From NCBI GenBank assembly GCA_037179515.1, contig JAXCGZ010013685.1, forward strand, positions 1 through 64,000: a stretch of DNA of 64,000 nt, in the 5' to 3' direction. Source of the stretch: Halocaridina rubra (lineage: Eukaryota > Arthropoda > Malacostraca > Decapoda > Atyidae). Shown in pieces: positions 1 through 11,017 of the stretch (positions are counted from its first letter, which is position 1; the number at the start of each line of letters is the position of its first letter). The notes beneath the pieces were generated by a model. The model searched no databases. It worked only from the letters and a program-made list of their open reading frames with translations, and was not told where the DNA came from. The position numbers and the translations under genes are program-made.

Positions 1-379
1 GGTCTTTTAGTTGCCAGAGTGTGGGACAAGCATAGTCTATGAGGCTGTGTATGGCTTGTACATAGAAGCTTCTGAGGACATTAAATGATGCAACATCGTA
101 GAGGCCCGACATCCGATGAAGGACCGCTTGTCACTGGCTGCACTTGTCGTGCAATTGTTGAATTTCAGGTCCAAAGGTTAGTCTGCCGTCGATGATTACA
201 CCCAGGTATTGGTGCTTGGTAAGCCTGTCCACAGGCTCATTACCTATGACCAGATTAGTGTCTGGTCTCCACTGGTGGAGACCGACCCTGTTCAGTGCTG
301 TGCATAAGTTGCTTGCAGTATGATATGAAAAATGGTACCTTATTGGTTTGCTCTCACACTTCACCTTATCTCTGAGCAT
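1..379 (-). pseudogene. LINE reverse transcriptase C-terminal fragment
   Basis: Read on the minus strand, 379-131 encodes a peptide with the motif HQYLGVIIDGRLTF, the 'YLGV.iD..LtW' block that follows the palm of non-LTR RTs. After a TGA the same frame continues to the window edge with LRSFYVQAIHSLIDYACPTLW, the thumb region of the same family. The fragment is cut by the window start and has lost its upstream RT. The clade cannot be fixed from so little; it is an ordinary dead LINE piece. Confidence 0.7.
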
Positions 380-924
380 CCTCCTACTCTTATATTCTTA
401 GCTGTGATGTACTTTCTTTGATTTGGCATTTCGCCTATATTTGGGGAAAAACTTTGTGTGGGAAAAGTGAATTACTTTCTTATATATCTTTCATCACATG
501 ACTGGAAACCAGATAATACAACCACTGATTTCATGCATCCACTGGTGCCAGCAGTAGTGTGACACTCAAGAGGCATATTGAATTGAACTTATCACATTCA
601 TTAATTGTGCAATGTTTTTATGAAACTTGTGGGAAATGTCTGTAAAAAGCTAAGTGCAGCCATGAAAAGTCTAAGATTTGCACAGATGTATTAAGTTTCC
701 TTTGAAAGTTATAAGTGTTGCATTTTCACGTAAACATTATCGTCAGTTCATCCTTTTTTTCTTGAGTAAGGTAGGTCCTATTTGGCATATTTTCAAAATG
801 ATTGTCCCCTCGCAGCTGAACACCATTTGGGGAAGAGATCCCTCAGCGTTTACATAGTCACTAACTTCTTGAAAAAATTTTTCAGTGGCTGCTTGGTTCA
901 TTCTCGCAGCCTCCTTATTCCAGC
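380..924. other. No gene seen
   Basis: This stretch is AT-rich, with stops in all frames and no motif I recognise. It separates the LINE fragment from a decayed SINE. Confidence 0.5.
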
Positions 925-1075
925 CTCCTGGCTAGTACAGTGGTAATGCGCTGGCCTCACATTCTGCTGTGGCTGGGCACCACAAGGGGGAATTAGGGCC
1001 TGTGCTGGCTGGCAACTGTCCTGTGGGCACTGTTTACAGTTTGTGAGCTCTCCAGTATTTAGGAATAAACGAGAG
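925..1075 (+). mobile_element. Decayed tRNA-derived SINE
   Basis: The A-box-like word TGGCTAGTACAGTGGTAATG at 929-948 matches the head of the better SINE at 36952, and the later words (CTGTGG, CACCACA, GGGG, CTGGCTG) follow in the same order. The B box present in the 36952 copy is missing here, so an internal deletion has removed it. No tail or target duplication is visible. Confidence 0.5.
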
Positions 1076-1311
1076 ACCGTGACTTGCTACGGACGTTAAA
1101 TCACCCAAGCAAGGTATCTAAGACCACAGTGACTCTCTAGAGGGTTTTGCAGGAGTTGTGAGTAGTGCTGAACTTGTTTTTTTTTTAAGTGATATATTTG
1201 AAAGATGTGAATCCCTACTCTACATCCCTCTTGACCCGTTGGCTGACTTCTGTGCATGCACACTGGTGTTGTGACGTCACTGAGCTTCCACCGCGGCTCT
1301 GCTTAACAACA

Positions 1312-2232
1312 ATGGATCCAAGTGTTATTACCAAACTATTGGAACCTCAAGAAAATGCATATTAGAATGCTATGGAGGTAATGGTGAAACAGCTTAGTGA
1401 CAGGATAAAATCACTCGAATCCACAGTTTCTGACCTGACGACAAGCCTGGAGTTCAGCCAGAGAGAAATTGATGACCTCAAATCGACTATTAAAATTCAT
1501 GAGAAAGAAAAGAGTAACGACAAAGAAACAATCGATAATCTATCTCAACAAATAAATTCTGCAAATCAACAAATAACCACCTTAAAAGAACACTTGAATT
1601 ACCAAGAAGACTATTCCAGAAGAAACAACATCCGATTAAGCAGTGTAGAGGAGAGATGCGATGGGGAGACCTGGGAGCAAACAACGACGATGGTATCAGC
1701 CCTGATAGCCGAAAAATTACAGCTAGAAGGCATAACGCTGGAGAAGGTCCACAGGGTGGGACCACTTCGTGATGACAAACCTCGCACCATAGTGGCTCGT
1801 TTCTCCCACTACTGTAACAGAGAGACGGTCATGCGAAATGCCAAAAAGTTGAAAGGCACCAAGATCTACCTTTATGATGACCTGAGTGCCGCATCACAGG
1901 CAATAAAATCTGCACAGATGCCAGTAACTAAAAAGGCGAGATCAGAAGGGAAATTTGTCTACTTTAAACATACGAAGCTCATCGTGAAGGAACGATACAA
2001 CTCCGAGAATGTGGCTGGTGCTGTGGGTGCTGTGGGTGGCGTGGATGAGGAGTTGACCAGGATCGGTGGTGAGGGGGTGGGGTGCACGGGAGTGGGGTGG
2101 GGGGGGAGTGATATGTCATCACCCACACCCCCTCCTGCCGTGTCTCCCACCAAGGGAGCTATAAAACGCTCGCACTCTAAACCAATAAATGGCCAGAAGA
2201 ACCCGGTAAGATATGGTAGAAGTAAATGGTAG
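1312..2232 (+). pseudogene. LINE ORF1 (coiled coil plus RRM-like RNA-binding protein)
   Basis: ORF1 proteins of this kind coat LINE RNA. The likely start is ATG 1312, but an in-frame TAG at 1363-1365 stops it after 17 codons; the longest open stretch restarts at ATG 1372 (286 aa) in the same frame. From 1372, residues 1-75 are a charged heptad coiled coil. Residues about 80-195 resemble the L1-type ORF1 RRM/C-terminal region (DYSRRNNIR, then VHRVGP, then PRTIVARFSHY and MRNAKKLKGT). The last 90 residues are a Gly-rich and Pro-rich linker with a basic tail. No CCHC knuckle is seen. ORF2 follows 45 bp downstream. The early stop could also mean that initiation at 1372 is genuine. Confidence 0.75.
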
Positions 2233-2277
2233 CTTGTAAGTCAGTTATGTAAAAGTAGTATAATTTATTTCTTCACC

Positions 2278-4033
2278 ATGGCTGTAAATAGATACCTCCC
2301 ATACTATTTCATTAGTGACAACGAACTTATAAGGCTATCAAACAACAACAAAGTACTTCCCAATTATTTATGTATCAATGAGCTTGATAAGATGATATTT
2401 AACCCACTTGATCTTGAAAATGAAATAGATTTGTTTTTGAATAATATGAGAAATGCAACCAACACTTTTTCAATTTATATATACTTAAATGAACTGTATT
2501 CAGATTTAAATAAATCTAATGCGTTTTCGGTTTTGTGCATGAACATTAGAAGTCTTGCAAATAATCTCCAAATATTTGTTGATCAATGTTTAACAGAAAA
2601 TAATTTATGTGATGTAATGGGTTTTTCGAAGACTAGGCTGGATAATGATATTGAATCATTGTATAATATAACAAGGTACAATATGTTCACTCAGAACAGA
2701 GACAGGAAAGGTGGAAGTGTATGTATGTATGTAGCTTATAAGTATAGCTCGAGTGTTATAAAGGAGTGCAGTATGATGGAACGATTCATTGAATGTGTTA
2801 GTGTACAGGTACATAACGGTAAGGAAAATTGCTTCTTTGCATCTGTATATAGACCATCAAAGGGGAACATGCCTGAATTCCTTGGAGCTTTACTGAAAGT
2901 ATTTGATTTTGCAGCAAGAAAAAAGTACAAAACTATTTATTTATTCGGTGATTGGAACTTAGATTTGTTTAAAATAAATGATCAAAGAGTAACTGATTTT
3001 ATAAACTTAATGTATTCACGTGGCTGCTTTCCAATAACTACTAAACCTACGAGAGTAACTGAAAATAGTGCATCTCTAATTGATCATATCTGGACCACAA
3101 ATCTTGAAGACAACATAAGTAATTACATAGTGTACACCGACATAACAGATCATTTCGCAGTATACTCCCAGTTTAAAAAAGAACATAAATTTGATGCATA
3201 TGTAGAAAAAAGACATTACTCTGATGATAACATAGCTAAATTTACTAGTGATATATCACATGAAAAATGGCAACATATCATTGACCTAAATAATGCAAAT
3301 GAAGCTTTTAATAAATTTCACTGTACATTTAGAGATAAATTTCTAGACTGCTTTCCTCTAAGAAAATCGACTGTAAATAATAAAAACAAAAGATGCCCAC
3401 ACATAACTGCAGGATTAAAATATAGTATCAAAGAAAAACACCAATTAGAAAGGCTTGCATCAAAATGGCCTTTGTATTTTGGAACCAGATATAAAGCTTA
3501 CAGGAACAAATTAGTAACGCTACTCCGAGCTGCAAAAAATAGATATTTTCAGGATAAGCTTAAGAAGGAACAAGGAAACAGCAAGTCCACCTGGAATACA
3601 ATAAACAGCCTAATTGGACGAAAACATATTAATCATTCAAAGAAAATCAAATTAAAAAATGATAATGACCACACTGCTAATATCTTTAGTAATCATTTCT
3701 TAACTATAGCACAACCAACACAGGAACAACAAAATGTGCAACAAAACTCACACCGACAGTTTCTTAATAATCCACCAGACTTTTCGTTTTACTTGTATCC
3801 TGTAACAAGGGAGGAAGTCACTAAATATATAAAAACCTTAAAGCCAAATACAGCGTCGGGATATGATGAAATTCCATCAAAACTACTCCAGATCACTGCC
3901 CATTACATTGGTACCCCCACTTACCCACATAATCAATCTATGTTTTCAGCAAGGATGTTTTCCAGACAAACTAAAAAGTGCTAAAGTAATACCTATTTTT
4001 AAGTCAGGCACTGTAGATGATGAAAATAACTAT
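2278..4033 (+). pseudogene. LINE ORF2, 5' part: APE endonuclease and start of RT
   Basis: ORF2 nicks target DNA and copies the LINE RNA. From ATG 2278, residues 80-310 are an APE-type endonuclease: MNIRSL (Asn), VYRPS, FGDWNLDLF (D.N), SLIDHIWTT and DITDHFAVYS (DH). The position normally held by the catalytic Glu in the 'SET' motif reads FSKTRL, so Glu is replaced by Lys. A connector follows, then RT motif 0 (KPNTASGYDEIPSKLL). A frameshift near 3900 moves the reading to frame 3863-4033 (FPDKLKSAKVIPIFKSG, DDENNYR). Coding then breaks at 4033, where LTR element copy 1 is inserted, and resumes at 14634. Overall style is CR1/L2-like; the clade is inferred. Confidence 0.85.
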
Positions 4034-4038
4034 AGACT
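4034..4038. repeat. Target-site duplication, left side of copy 1
   Basis: AGACT sits directly before the LTR terminus TGTTGG at 4039. It matches AGACC at 14629-14633 in 4 of 5 bases. The uninterrupted LINE reading frame requires AGACC, so the left copy has mutated. Confidence 0.75.
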
Positions 4039-4599
4039 TGTTGGGGGTTGGGATTGTTGAGTGTTGTTAAGATTCTGTTTTACTAAGGGGACTCAAAGTA
4101 CCAAGCTCGGTTAAGAGCTCACAAACAGACAGGACAGATATTTGTACTTGAACACCCCATCTCTATTACCATTAGTTGGTTAAATGAAACTCAGAATTCA
4201 ACTTTCTTTTAATTTTGGAAATGCAATGACATTAAAAGAATTGAATTAAATTTCTCAAATTAAATTTTATGAAATGCTGCCTCGAATCCCGGTGGTGAGC
4301 ACGATTTCGTTTCCCGGCACCACGGACGTATGCCAAGACTTTGGCCTCAACTCGATGATTACCTCTGTCACACAGGCAGAGTAGAATACAGGACACTGCA
4401 ATTTCAGAAACAGAAATGACACACTGTTTATAATGGGAAACTGAAAGCATGAGCACACATATAATGAGTTTCCAATGTCATTCTACTGGATAAAAATATA
4501 TTGGTTATTCACAGCTAACCAGAAATATTTATGCTACCATAATAGCACACAAAACCATTAATTCTTTAGTGGTTTTAAAGGAAAACAATTTATTCACAA

Positions 4600-4995
4600 T
4601 AAATGAAGAATAAGCAAGACAAATACAGTACTGTATGTATTCCTTAAATTGTGGGCAACCACAAAAGTTGCAATGCTTATTACTGATTTACAATTAATAT
4701 GGTAAAACACTCAATTTAGGGTAAAGGAAGAATCTACGAGATAAATACAGTATTCATTCACTTTTGGTTATCAAGAACTTTGCAATGAAAAAAAGGGTGC
4801 AAAACCACCTTTTGAGGTATTTGCAACTTATAACTCAAAACACTTTATCCCCAACATATGAAGAATTAGCAAGATAAATACAGTATGTATTCATTAAATT
4901 GTGGTTAACAGGAAATATTTGCAAAGTCAACAGGGTAAAATTACCTTTTAATTATTTGCAATTTATAGCATAAAACACTTTAGCTAAATGATTAA
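4600..4995 (-). repeat. Three diverged tandem units inside the LTR
   Basis: The phrase GAAGAAT..(A)CAAGATAAATACAGTAT recurs at about 4604, 4725 and 4860, spaced 121 and 135 bp, each followed by TTCAT(T)AAATTGTGG-like and GTAAAACACT-like words. The same three units occur in every LTR of the family, so the amplification predates the copies. Confidence 0.6.
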
Positions 4996-5370
4996 TTATT
5001 TGCACTTTGTATAGCAAATAGCTTTATTGACGAGTTTTTGACGTAAAACACTTTATTTACGATGATAGAAAGAGGTGAAATGAAATTAGAATTTATTAGG
5101 AAAAGAGATAGATTTTTACGGGCTCATAACCAGTTTTCAGAGGATGAGATTTTTCTTTATCACATTCAATGAAAAGAAACTTCTTAGCAATGTATATCAG
5201 CTGTAATTTACAGGTTAAGGAATTAACTTTGGCATGGGAGATTCCAGTTTGGTAATCTACAAAATTTCGTGTATGGGAATGGAATCTGCGAATAAAAATC
5301 CGTAAGATTTAGCCAGTAACGAATGTAACCAATTCTCGAAAATAAACCAATTTGCTTGACCCACGAGCTT

Positions 5371-6147
5371 CAAAATGTAATACTTCAAAATGTAAGGTAA
5401 TGAGAATGGGTACAAGTGCAAGAAGGCCCAAGCTTGACTACTCGGTGGCTGGAGTACAACTTCAAGAGACAGAAAATGAGAGAGATCTAGGAGTAAACAT
5501 ACTGGCAGATTTGTCTCCAGAAATACATATAAATGGCATAGTAAAGGCAGCATATGCATTCTTATCAAATGTAAGGGTAGCCTTCAGGCACATGGACAAG
5601 GAAATGTTCATAAATATTTATGTAACCTATGTGAGGCCAAAACTCGAATATGCAGCCCCCTTTTGGAATCCGCACTTGAAAAAGCACATAGCTAAGCTTG
5701 AAAAAGTTCAAAGACATGCCACGAAACTGGTGCCAGAAATGCGCAATCTCAGTTATGATGAGAGGCTGAGGGAATTAGACTTACCATCACTCGAAACTAG
5801 AAGAGTGAGGGGGGATATGGTGACAGTCGTTAAATTCCTTCATGGTTATGATAGAGTGGATAGGAATAGATATTTTGATATGGCTGGCTCTAGAACTAGA
5901 GGTCATAGTTTGAAGCTTCGTAAGAAAACTTCTTTGCAGGATGTAAGGAAATACTTTTTCAGTGTAAGAGTAGTTGATAATTGGAATTGGCTAAGCGAGG
6001 AGGTAGTTAATGCTATCTCAATCCATAGTTTTAAGGACAGGTATGATAAGTATCACTAAGTATAAAATGGAACCGATCAGAAGACGGGAAGATACGAGCT
6101 TTGGGCTCTTTCCCGTAAACACAATTAGGTAATCAATTAAGTAATCA
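5371..6147 (+). mobile_element. 5'-truncated CR1-like LINE inserted in the copy 1 3' LTR
   Basis: The LTR sequence stops after CCACGAGCTT (5370) and resumes at ACTATCCCTC (6148). Between them the frame 5385-6059 encodes the C-terminal part of a LINE ORF2: TSKCKVMRMGTSARRPKLDY, YVRPKLEYAAPFWNPHL, HATKLVP, SFKDRYDKYH. The 3' UTR ends in AATTAGGTAATC-type words. Related copies lie at 16789-18200 (minus), 18590-18785 (plus) and 35959-36840 (minus). About 8 bp of LTR (TACCATAC) are missing at the site, so there is no clean target duplication. Confidence 0.85.
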
Positions 6148-6753
6148 CACTATCCCTCACCTTGTTGTGCTAGATGAATTCCTGTGAATATGCCACGTAA
6201 ATAAGGTTTGAAATAAACTTAGACTGCTCAGGCGAGATGTTGCCTCTTCGAAGTTTGAGCGCCAAAGGAGAGCGTCTCATTGTCCCTCCTGGTGAGTTCA
6301 TCTGTAGGATACATTTTCTAGAGCAGTAACTGGCTCTGATATAATTTAAGGACTATTTTAGTGGTGGTCCCTGGCAGGCAATTATAGCAGAGATGCAAGG
6401 GAGAGACAGTATTTTTAGGTGCAACAAGTGGAAGCAAATAAAATAAAACGAGAATAATAATGAAAAGTTAGGTTACTGGTAAACAATCTCCAGAATATTC
6501 TTGGCTCGTAGCAGACGGAAAATAGGAGCAGCCTTTATATCGGGCTTATACTTCTACACGTACAAGAAGAGTAAATAAGGTATATTTAAAATTGGCTATA
6601 TGCTAAAATATAAATTGCAAATAATCATAATCTGCAAAAGTCAAGAAGTGGGAATTAATTTTTTTTTAGTTAGAAAATAACAGTTAAGTTACTAAATTAA
6701 TTAATAAGGCATCTAACAGCCTCTGGTGACTTTGAGCGAAACACTCTGTCACA

Positions 6754-7385
6754 AAGGCCCTTTCTAGAGAATATTGATTTAGCAAAATTCTACTACAGAA
6801 GGCGAAAAAAGAACAGAGGAAGTTACGGTGACTTCAGTGTTATTAAGAGGGATGAGATATCCTTCTCATGGAAAGGAACAAATGAACAATAAGAATGGGA
6901 TCCACCACTGGAACATATCATACTATTAGGAAAAGTGAACAAGTCTTGTAAACAAAACATTAAATGACACGCAAAACAAAAGAAATGTGATCAAATTCAA
7001 ATTTCAAGAAAATTAAATCACAATTAGATATCAATGAATATCAATATTTAAGTTTATGTATGCTCACATGCAAGAAGGCAATAATATAATATACAAAAAA
7101 AATACAGTATACGCAAATTAAAAATTTGAACCACGTCGTCATGAGCATTGGCGACTGGATTTAAAAGTTTCAGTTATTCAACACTAAACTAAAATGTTTC
7201 CGCCATGTTCTGGCTTTCAAAGTCCCACAAAGGGAAATATAAAACTACGATCAAAGAATTATTATTCATCTTTTTCGTCTTCCATTAGGAATAACTTTTG
7301 TACGCTAAAATAAACAAGTACAGTACAGTATTAAAGACACAAAAGATAAACATAAAAAATAAACAACACATTAGAGAAGTAATCT
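6754..7385 (-). other. 3' untranslated region of copy 1 with polypurine tract candidate
   Basis: This lies between the end of the pol frame and the 3' LTR. Read in sense it ends TAGAAAGGGCC immediately before the LTR TGTGACAG, a plausible but short and imperfect polypurine tract for plus-strand priming. The rest is AT-rich and non-coding, and matches 33755-34383 in copy 2. Confidence 0.55.
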
Positions 7386-8012
7386 TTACCGACTAGTCAA
7401 ATTTAGGCTAACAGCACCAGCTTCCTCATATGAGGGTAACGACTGTCGACTTAGTAGATCAGCAAGGTCATTGTCCTTGCCATGAACATGTTGGGCAGTG
7501 AATTTGAAAAGATTCAGGTAAAGTGCCCACCTTTTCAGGCGAGGATTTAGCTTGTCTGCAGTCTGTAAATATAGGAGAGGTCGGTGGTAGGTTCTCAGTG
7601 TAAAATGATGGCCATACAGATGGACTTCAAATTTCTTTATGGCCCAATATGCAGCTAGAGCTTCCTTCTCCACGGTGGAGTAATTTCGCTCTGCAGGGTG
7701 AAGCCTGCGGCTTGCATATCGCACTGGAGCTACTTCTGCTGAGTTGTCTGATCGGGCTTGCAAGAGCACGGCACCCAGGCCTTCGTCTGAGGCGTCGGTC
7801 TGCAAGATAAATGGAAAATCAGGGTTTACCAGTTGTAATACTGGCTCACCCGCCAATGCTTCTCGGAGCTTGAAAAATGCTCTCTCCGCTTCATCTGTCC
7901 ATTGGACAGGGGAGGATTTACTTTGCTTTGAGGAGGACATTTGCTGCAAAGGGGCAGCGATAGTATTAAAGTGTGGAATGAACCGTTGGTAGTAGCCGAC
8001 ACTACCCAGGAA
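7386..8012 (-). pseudogene. pol: Copy 1 pol: RT tail and RNase H
   Basis: RNase H removes the RNA strand during reverse transcription. The frame continues the RT frame after the TAA at 8013-8015, with VGYYQRFIPHF (RT tail), then FILQTDASDEGLGAVLLQ (first RNase H Asp), NYSTVEKEALAAYWA (Glu), a degraded TYHRPLLYL where copy 2 reads TDHRPLLYL, and LADLLSR (last Asp). So this copy has lost the catalytic Asp of the TDH motif (Asp to Tyr). The frame ends at 7386 and the polyprotein ends here: no integrase follows, which confirms the unusual domain order. Confidence 0.9.
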
Positions 8013-9539
8013 TTATCTCAGTTGAGTGACAGTGGCAGGTTTCTCCATATCCTTAATAGCTTGTACCCTGTCATGTAAAGGGGACATAACTCCTTCTCCA
8101 ACCATGTGGCCGAGATACTGCAATTGTTTGAAACCAATCTCACATTTGGAAGGCTTTAAATGAAGTCCATTCTGGTTCAGATGAGTGAGAACTCTGCGGA
8201 GAGTCTCGAGGTGCGATGACCAATCCTGAGAATGCACCAGGATGTCGTCTATAAAGCATGAAACATTGTCGAGATCCTGTAGTACTATCCTCATGAGTCT
8301 GCTGAAGCAGCCAGGGGCATTTACCATACCAAAAGGCATGAACCTGAACTGGTATAGACCATATCTTGTGGAAAAAGCTGTAAGAGGCTTGGTAGTCTTG
8401 CTCAATGGGACTTGCCAAAATCCACTGGCCAAATCCAACTTGGACAGGTAACGGGCTTGGGAAAGCAATGAGAAAATATGCTCAGCGTCAGCAATGGGCT
8501 CTCCATCAAAGATGGTACGGGAGTTAAGCTTATGACAGTCAAGGCAGAACCTGTGATTGCCATCTCGCTTACGCACTGCCAGTAACGGCGAACACCAAAG
8601 CGAAATGCTCTTTTCAACTATTCCGAGGCAGACCCAAGTGTCAAGATCTTCCTTCAGCCATAAGGACAGCTGGTGGGGAAGACCATAGGAATGCCGAAAT
8701 GGCTCTGGGTCAGTCAATCTGACATGATGCTCAAGGTTAGTGGTAATGCCTGGGAGGTCGTTGAAGGCGTTCTCATAGTCCTTTAATAGCTTGTTAAGCT
8801 GTTCCCATTGACTCGGTTGCAGTCTGGAGTTAATAAAGCAATTACTCACACTTTCTTTTTGGTGTGTGGGAATGGCAGGATCCTTACCATCATCAAAAGC
8901 TAAGCTTATGTCTTCAATTGCAAGGGCGGTGGCTGCGGCCAGAGGGGCTTCTTCCGAAAAACTCCACTCCCGTAAGTCTGTCTCTACTGCAAGGGTGGAG
9001 TGTTCCAATATAGGAAGAAAGGGGTGGCTATAATGGAGCACCTGTGTTGCTGCAGCCTCGGAGGATCTGTTGATGCTGGGGGCATCTATAGGGGTTGCTC
9101 GGAGCGCCAGCGCAGGATCCCTGTGGGCCTCCGGGTCCTCACAATAAAGCTTCAGCTGGTTAATGTGGTATTTCCGGTTATTGCCATCAACATTTAGCAC
9201 ATAATTGTCAGGGGTCACCCGGTGTACCACAGTGTACAGTCCTTTCCAGCGTAGCATTAGCTTGCGGGTATCTGTTGGAAGAAGTAACAGAGCTCGATCT
9301 CCGGGTGTCAGGGCATGACGCCGCGCACGCTTGTCAAAGAGGAGCTTGGCAGTCTGCTGGTGACCCTTAATGGCTAATTGTGCAGTTTTCCAAGCCTTTT
9401 TTAAGTGAGACGAAAACTTCAAATTATACTCATGGATGTCCCTATCGTCATCTTCGATGGTAGGTGAATCCCAACATTCTGCCAAGAATTCTACTGGACC
9501 TCTGACCTTATGACCATAAATGAGCTCAAAAGGCGAGTA
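8013..9539 (-). pseudogene. pol: Copy 1 pol: integrase C-terminal part and reverse transcriptase
   Basis: This frame directly continues the integrase frame after the TGA at 9540-9542. First comes the integrase tail: ECWDSPTIEDD, then PGDRALLLLPTDTRKLMLRW, and the YHINQLKLYCEDP block. After a roughly 120-residue acidic linker comes a Ty3/gypsy RT: DLDTWVCLGIVEKSISLWCS, KRDGNHRFCLDCHKLN, YLSKLDLASGFWQVPL, YQFRFMPFGMVNAP, and the active site FIDDIL at about 8244-8255, then KPSKCEIGFKQLQYLGH. TAA at 8013-8015 replaces the TCA serine codon seen in copy 2. Integrase and RT in one frame, integrase first, is the defining trait of this family. Confidence 0.92.
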
Positions 9540-10973
9540 TCAAGTAGTGTCCTGGGGCTTGTCTCTGAAGGAGAAAAGTGCAGCAGGGACGTACTTGTCC
9601 CACTGTCTAGGTATATCTATCACTAGCTTGCGCAAACATCGCTTCAATGTCCCGTTATAGCATTCGCATGCTCCATTTGATTGGGCATGATAGACACTCG
9701 TACGAATGTGCTTCATTTCTAAAAGGTTACAAAAAGCCTCAAAGTGCCTACCTGTAAACTGACTTCCATCGTCAGAAGTGACCTGCTCAGGAAAGCCAAC
9801 CCTGGAGCAGATTTCAAATAGGGCATGAGCGGCTGCTTCAGTTGTGATAGAAGACAGTGGTACTGCATCTGGGTACCTTGTTGCCAGGTCAACATATACC
9901 AGGAGGAACTGTTTCCCCGTGGACGAAGCTGAATTAATAGGACCTAATATGTCAATAGCGACCTTGGAAAATGGCTCCATTGAGAGCTTAGTTATCCCCA
10001 TGGGAACTTTCGGTACCGGTGCCGTTGAGGTGCATTGACAGACAGGGCAGGAGCCTACATATCTGTCTACCTCGGTGTACATGTTTGGCCATGCGAAAGC
10101 CTTCTGAAGGACGTGCCGAGTCTTTGCTTTGCCTCTGTGTCCACTCAGAGGCAAATGGTGTGCCACATACATAGCCTGGCGATGCAACGAAGCGGGCACC
10201 ACCAACTGTTTAAAGGTGTGGCCGTCTTTAGTCACATGCCTACGAAGCACTCCATCTTCAAGGGCGTAAATGATCTGGCCTCCTCCTCTCACCGTGAAGG
10301 TCCTTCTCTCGCTGGCCTGCTGCATCCAGCATTTGAGGCTGGGGCAGTCTTGCTGCAATTTGGCAAAGTCTGGACGGGACTGCAATGGCTCGAGAGGTGC
10401 ATCATCTGGTAAAGGAGGGGGAAACTCTCCGTGTTCCACATTACGTTTACTAACTTCGGCAGACTCAACGGAGTCAGTCGGAGAATCGTCCATATTCTTG
10501 GCATCGAGGCCAGGAGTTGCTGCTGAAATGGCTTCATGTGACTTCCCCCGAGGGAAGTTATAGCGAGAAATGTCCTTATGGTAGAGGTCGGCCTGGAAAG
10601 TAGGAACTAGGTTCAGTGCACGACCCTTCAAGACAGGGTACATAAGCCCAATCATTGCCACAGCTGGGGCTTTACCCTTGTAGTATTTGCAATCCAGGTT
10701 AATGACACAGCAGCGTCGTATTTGGGGTGTTCCTTCAGCAACTCGCACACGAACGACTTTGCTGGTAAAATCTTCATCCCTAACGAATCTCTCGTCAACA
10801 AGTATGCCATTGGCCCCTGTGTCAAGGGCTATCTCAGCTTCCACACCATTTATGGTTTCTAGGCATTTTGGGATCATTTCCAGATCATCATGTTCGATGA
10901 ATTCCACATTGGCAAGTTTGCGTGGTGGTTCCTCGGCATTTTCCTCATTGGCCCTTTCTGGCCCTGTTTCCAC
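9540..10973 (-). pseudogene. pol: Copy 1 pol: aspartic protease and integrase core
   Basis: A 477-residue frame. Protease: EIALDTGANGILVDE (catalytic DTG near 10816-10824) starting about residue 45, with C-terminal GRALNLVPTF. Integrase zinc domain: AHHLPLSGHRG (HH) and GSCPVCQ (CC). Catalytic core: VAIDILGPI (first Asp near 9955), VTSDDGSQFTG (second Asp near 9772), SNGACECYNG (Glu codon 9663-9665). The frame ends at TGA 9540-9542, where copy 2 has GGA, a single-base break. The apparent start at 10973 is only a convenient codon; gag-pol was originally continuous. Confidence 0.92.
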
Positions 10974-11017
10974 AACATGGGCTGAGTGAGTGGCCAGACG
11001 GCTATGTGGGCCACCGG

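Larger units (their letters stand above)
4039..6753 (-). repeat. 3' LTR of copy 1 (with nested LINE piece)
   Basis: On the plus strand it begins TGTTGGGGGTT and ends ACTCTGTCACA, so the sense LTR runs TGTGACAG...CCAACA (TG..CA). It aligns by eye with 12728-14628 over its whole length except for a LINE fragment at 5371-6147. It also retains about 45-50 bp near 6290-6340 that the 5' LTR has lost between short CTGG repeats. Confidence 0.92.
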
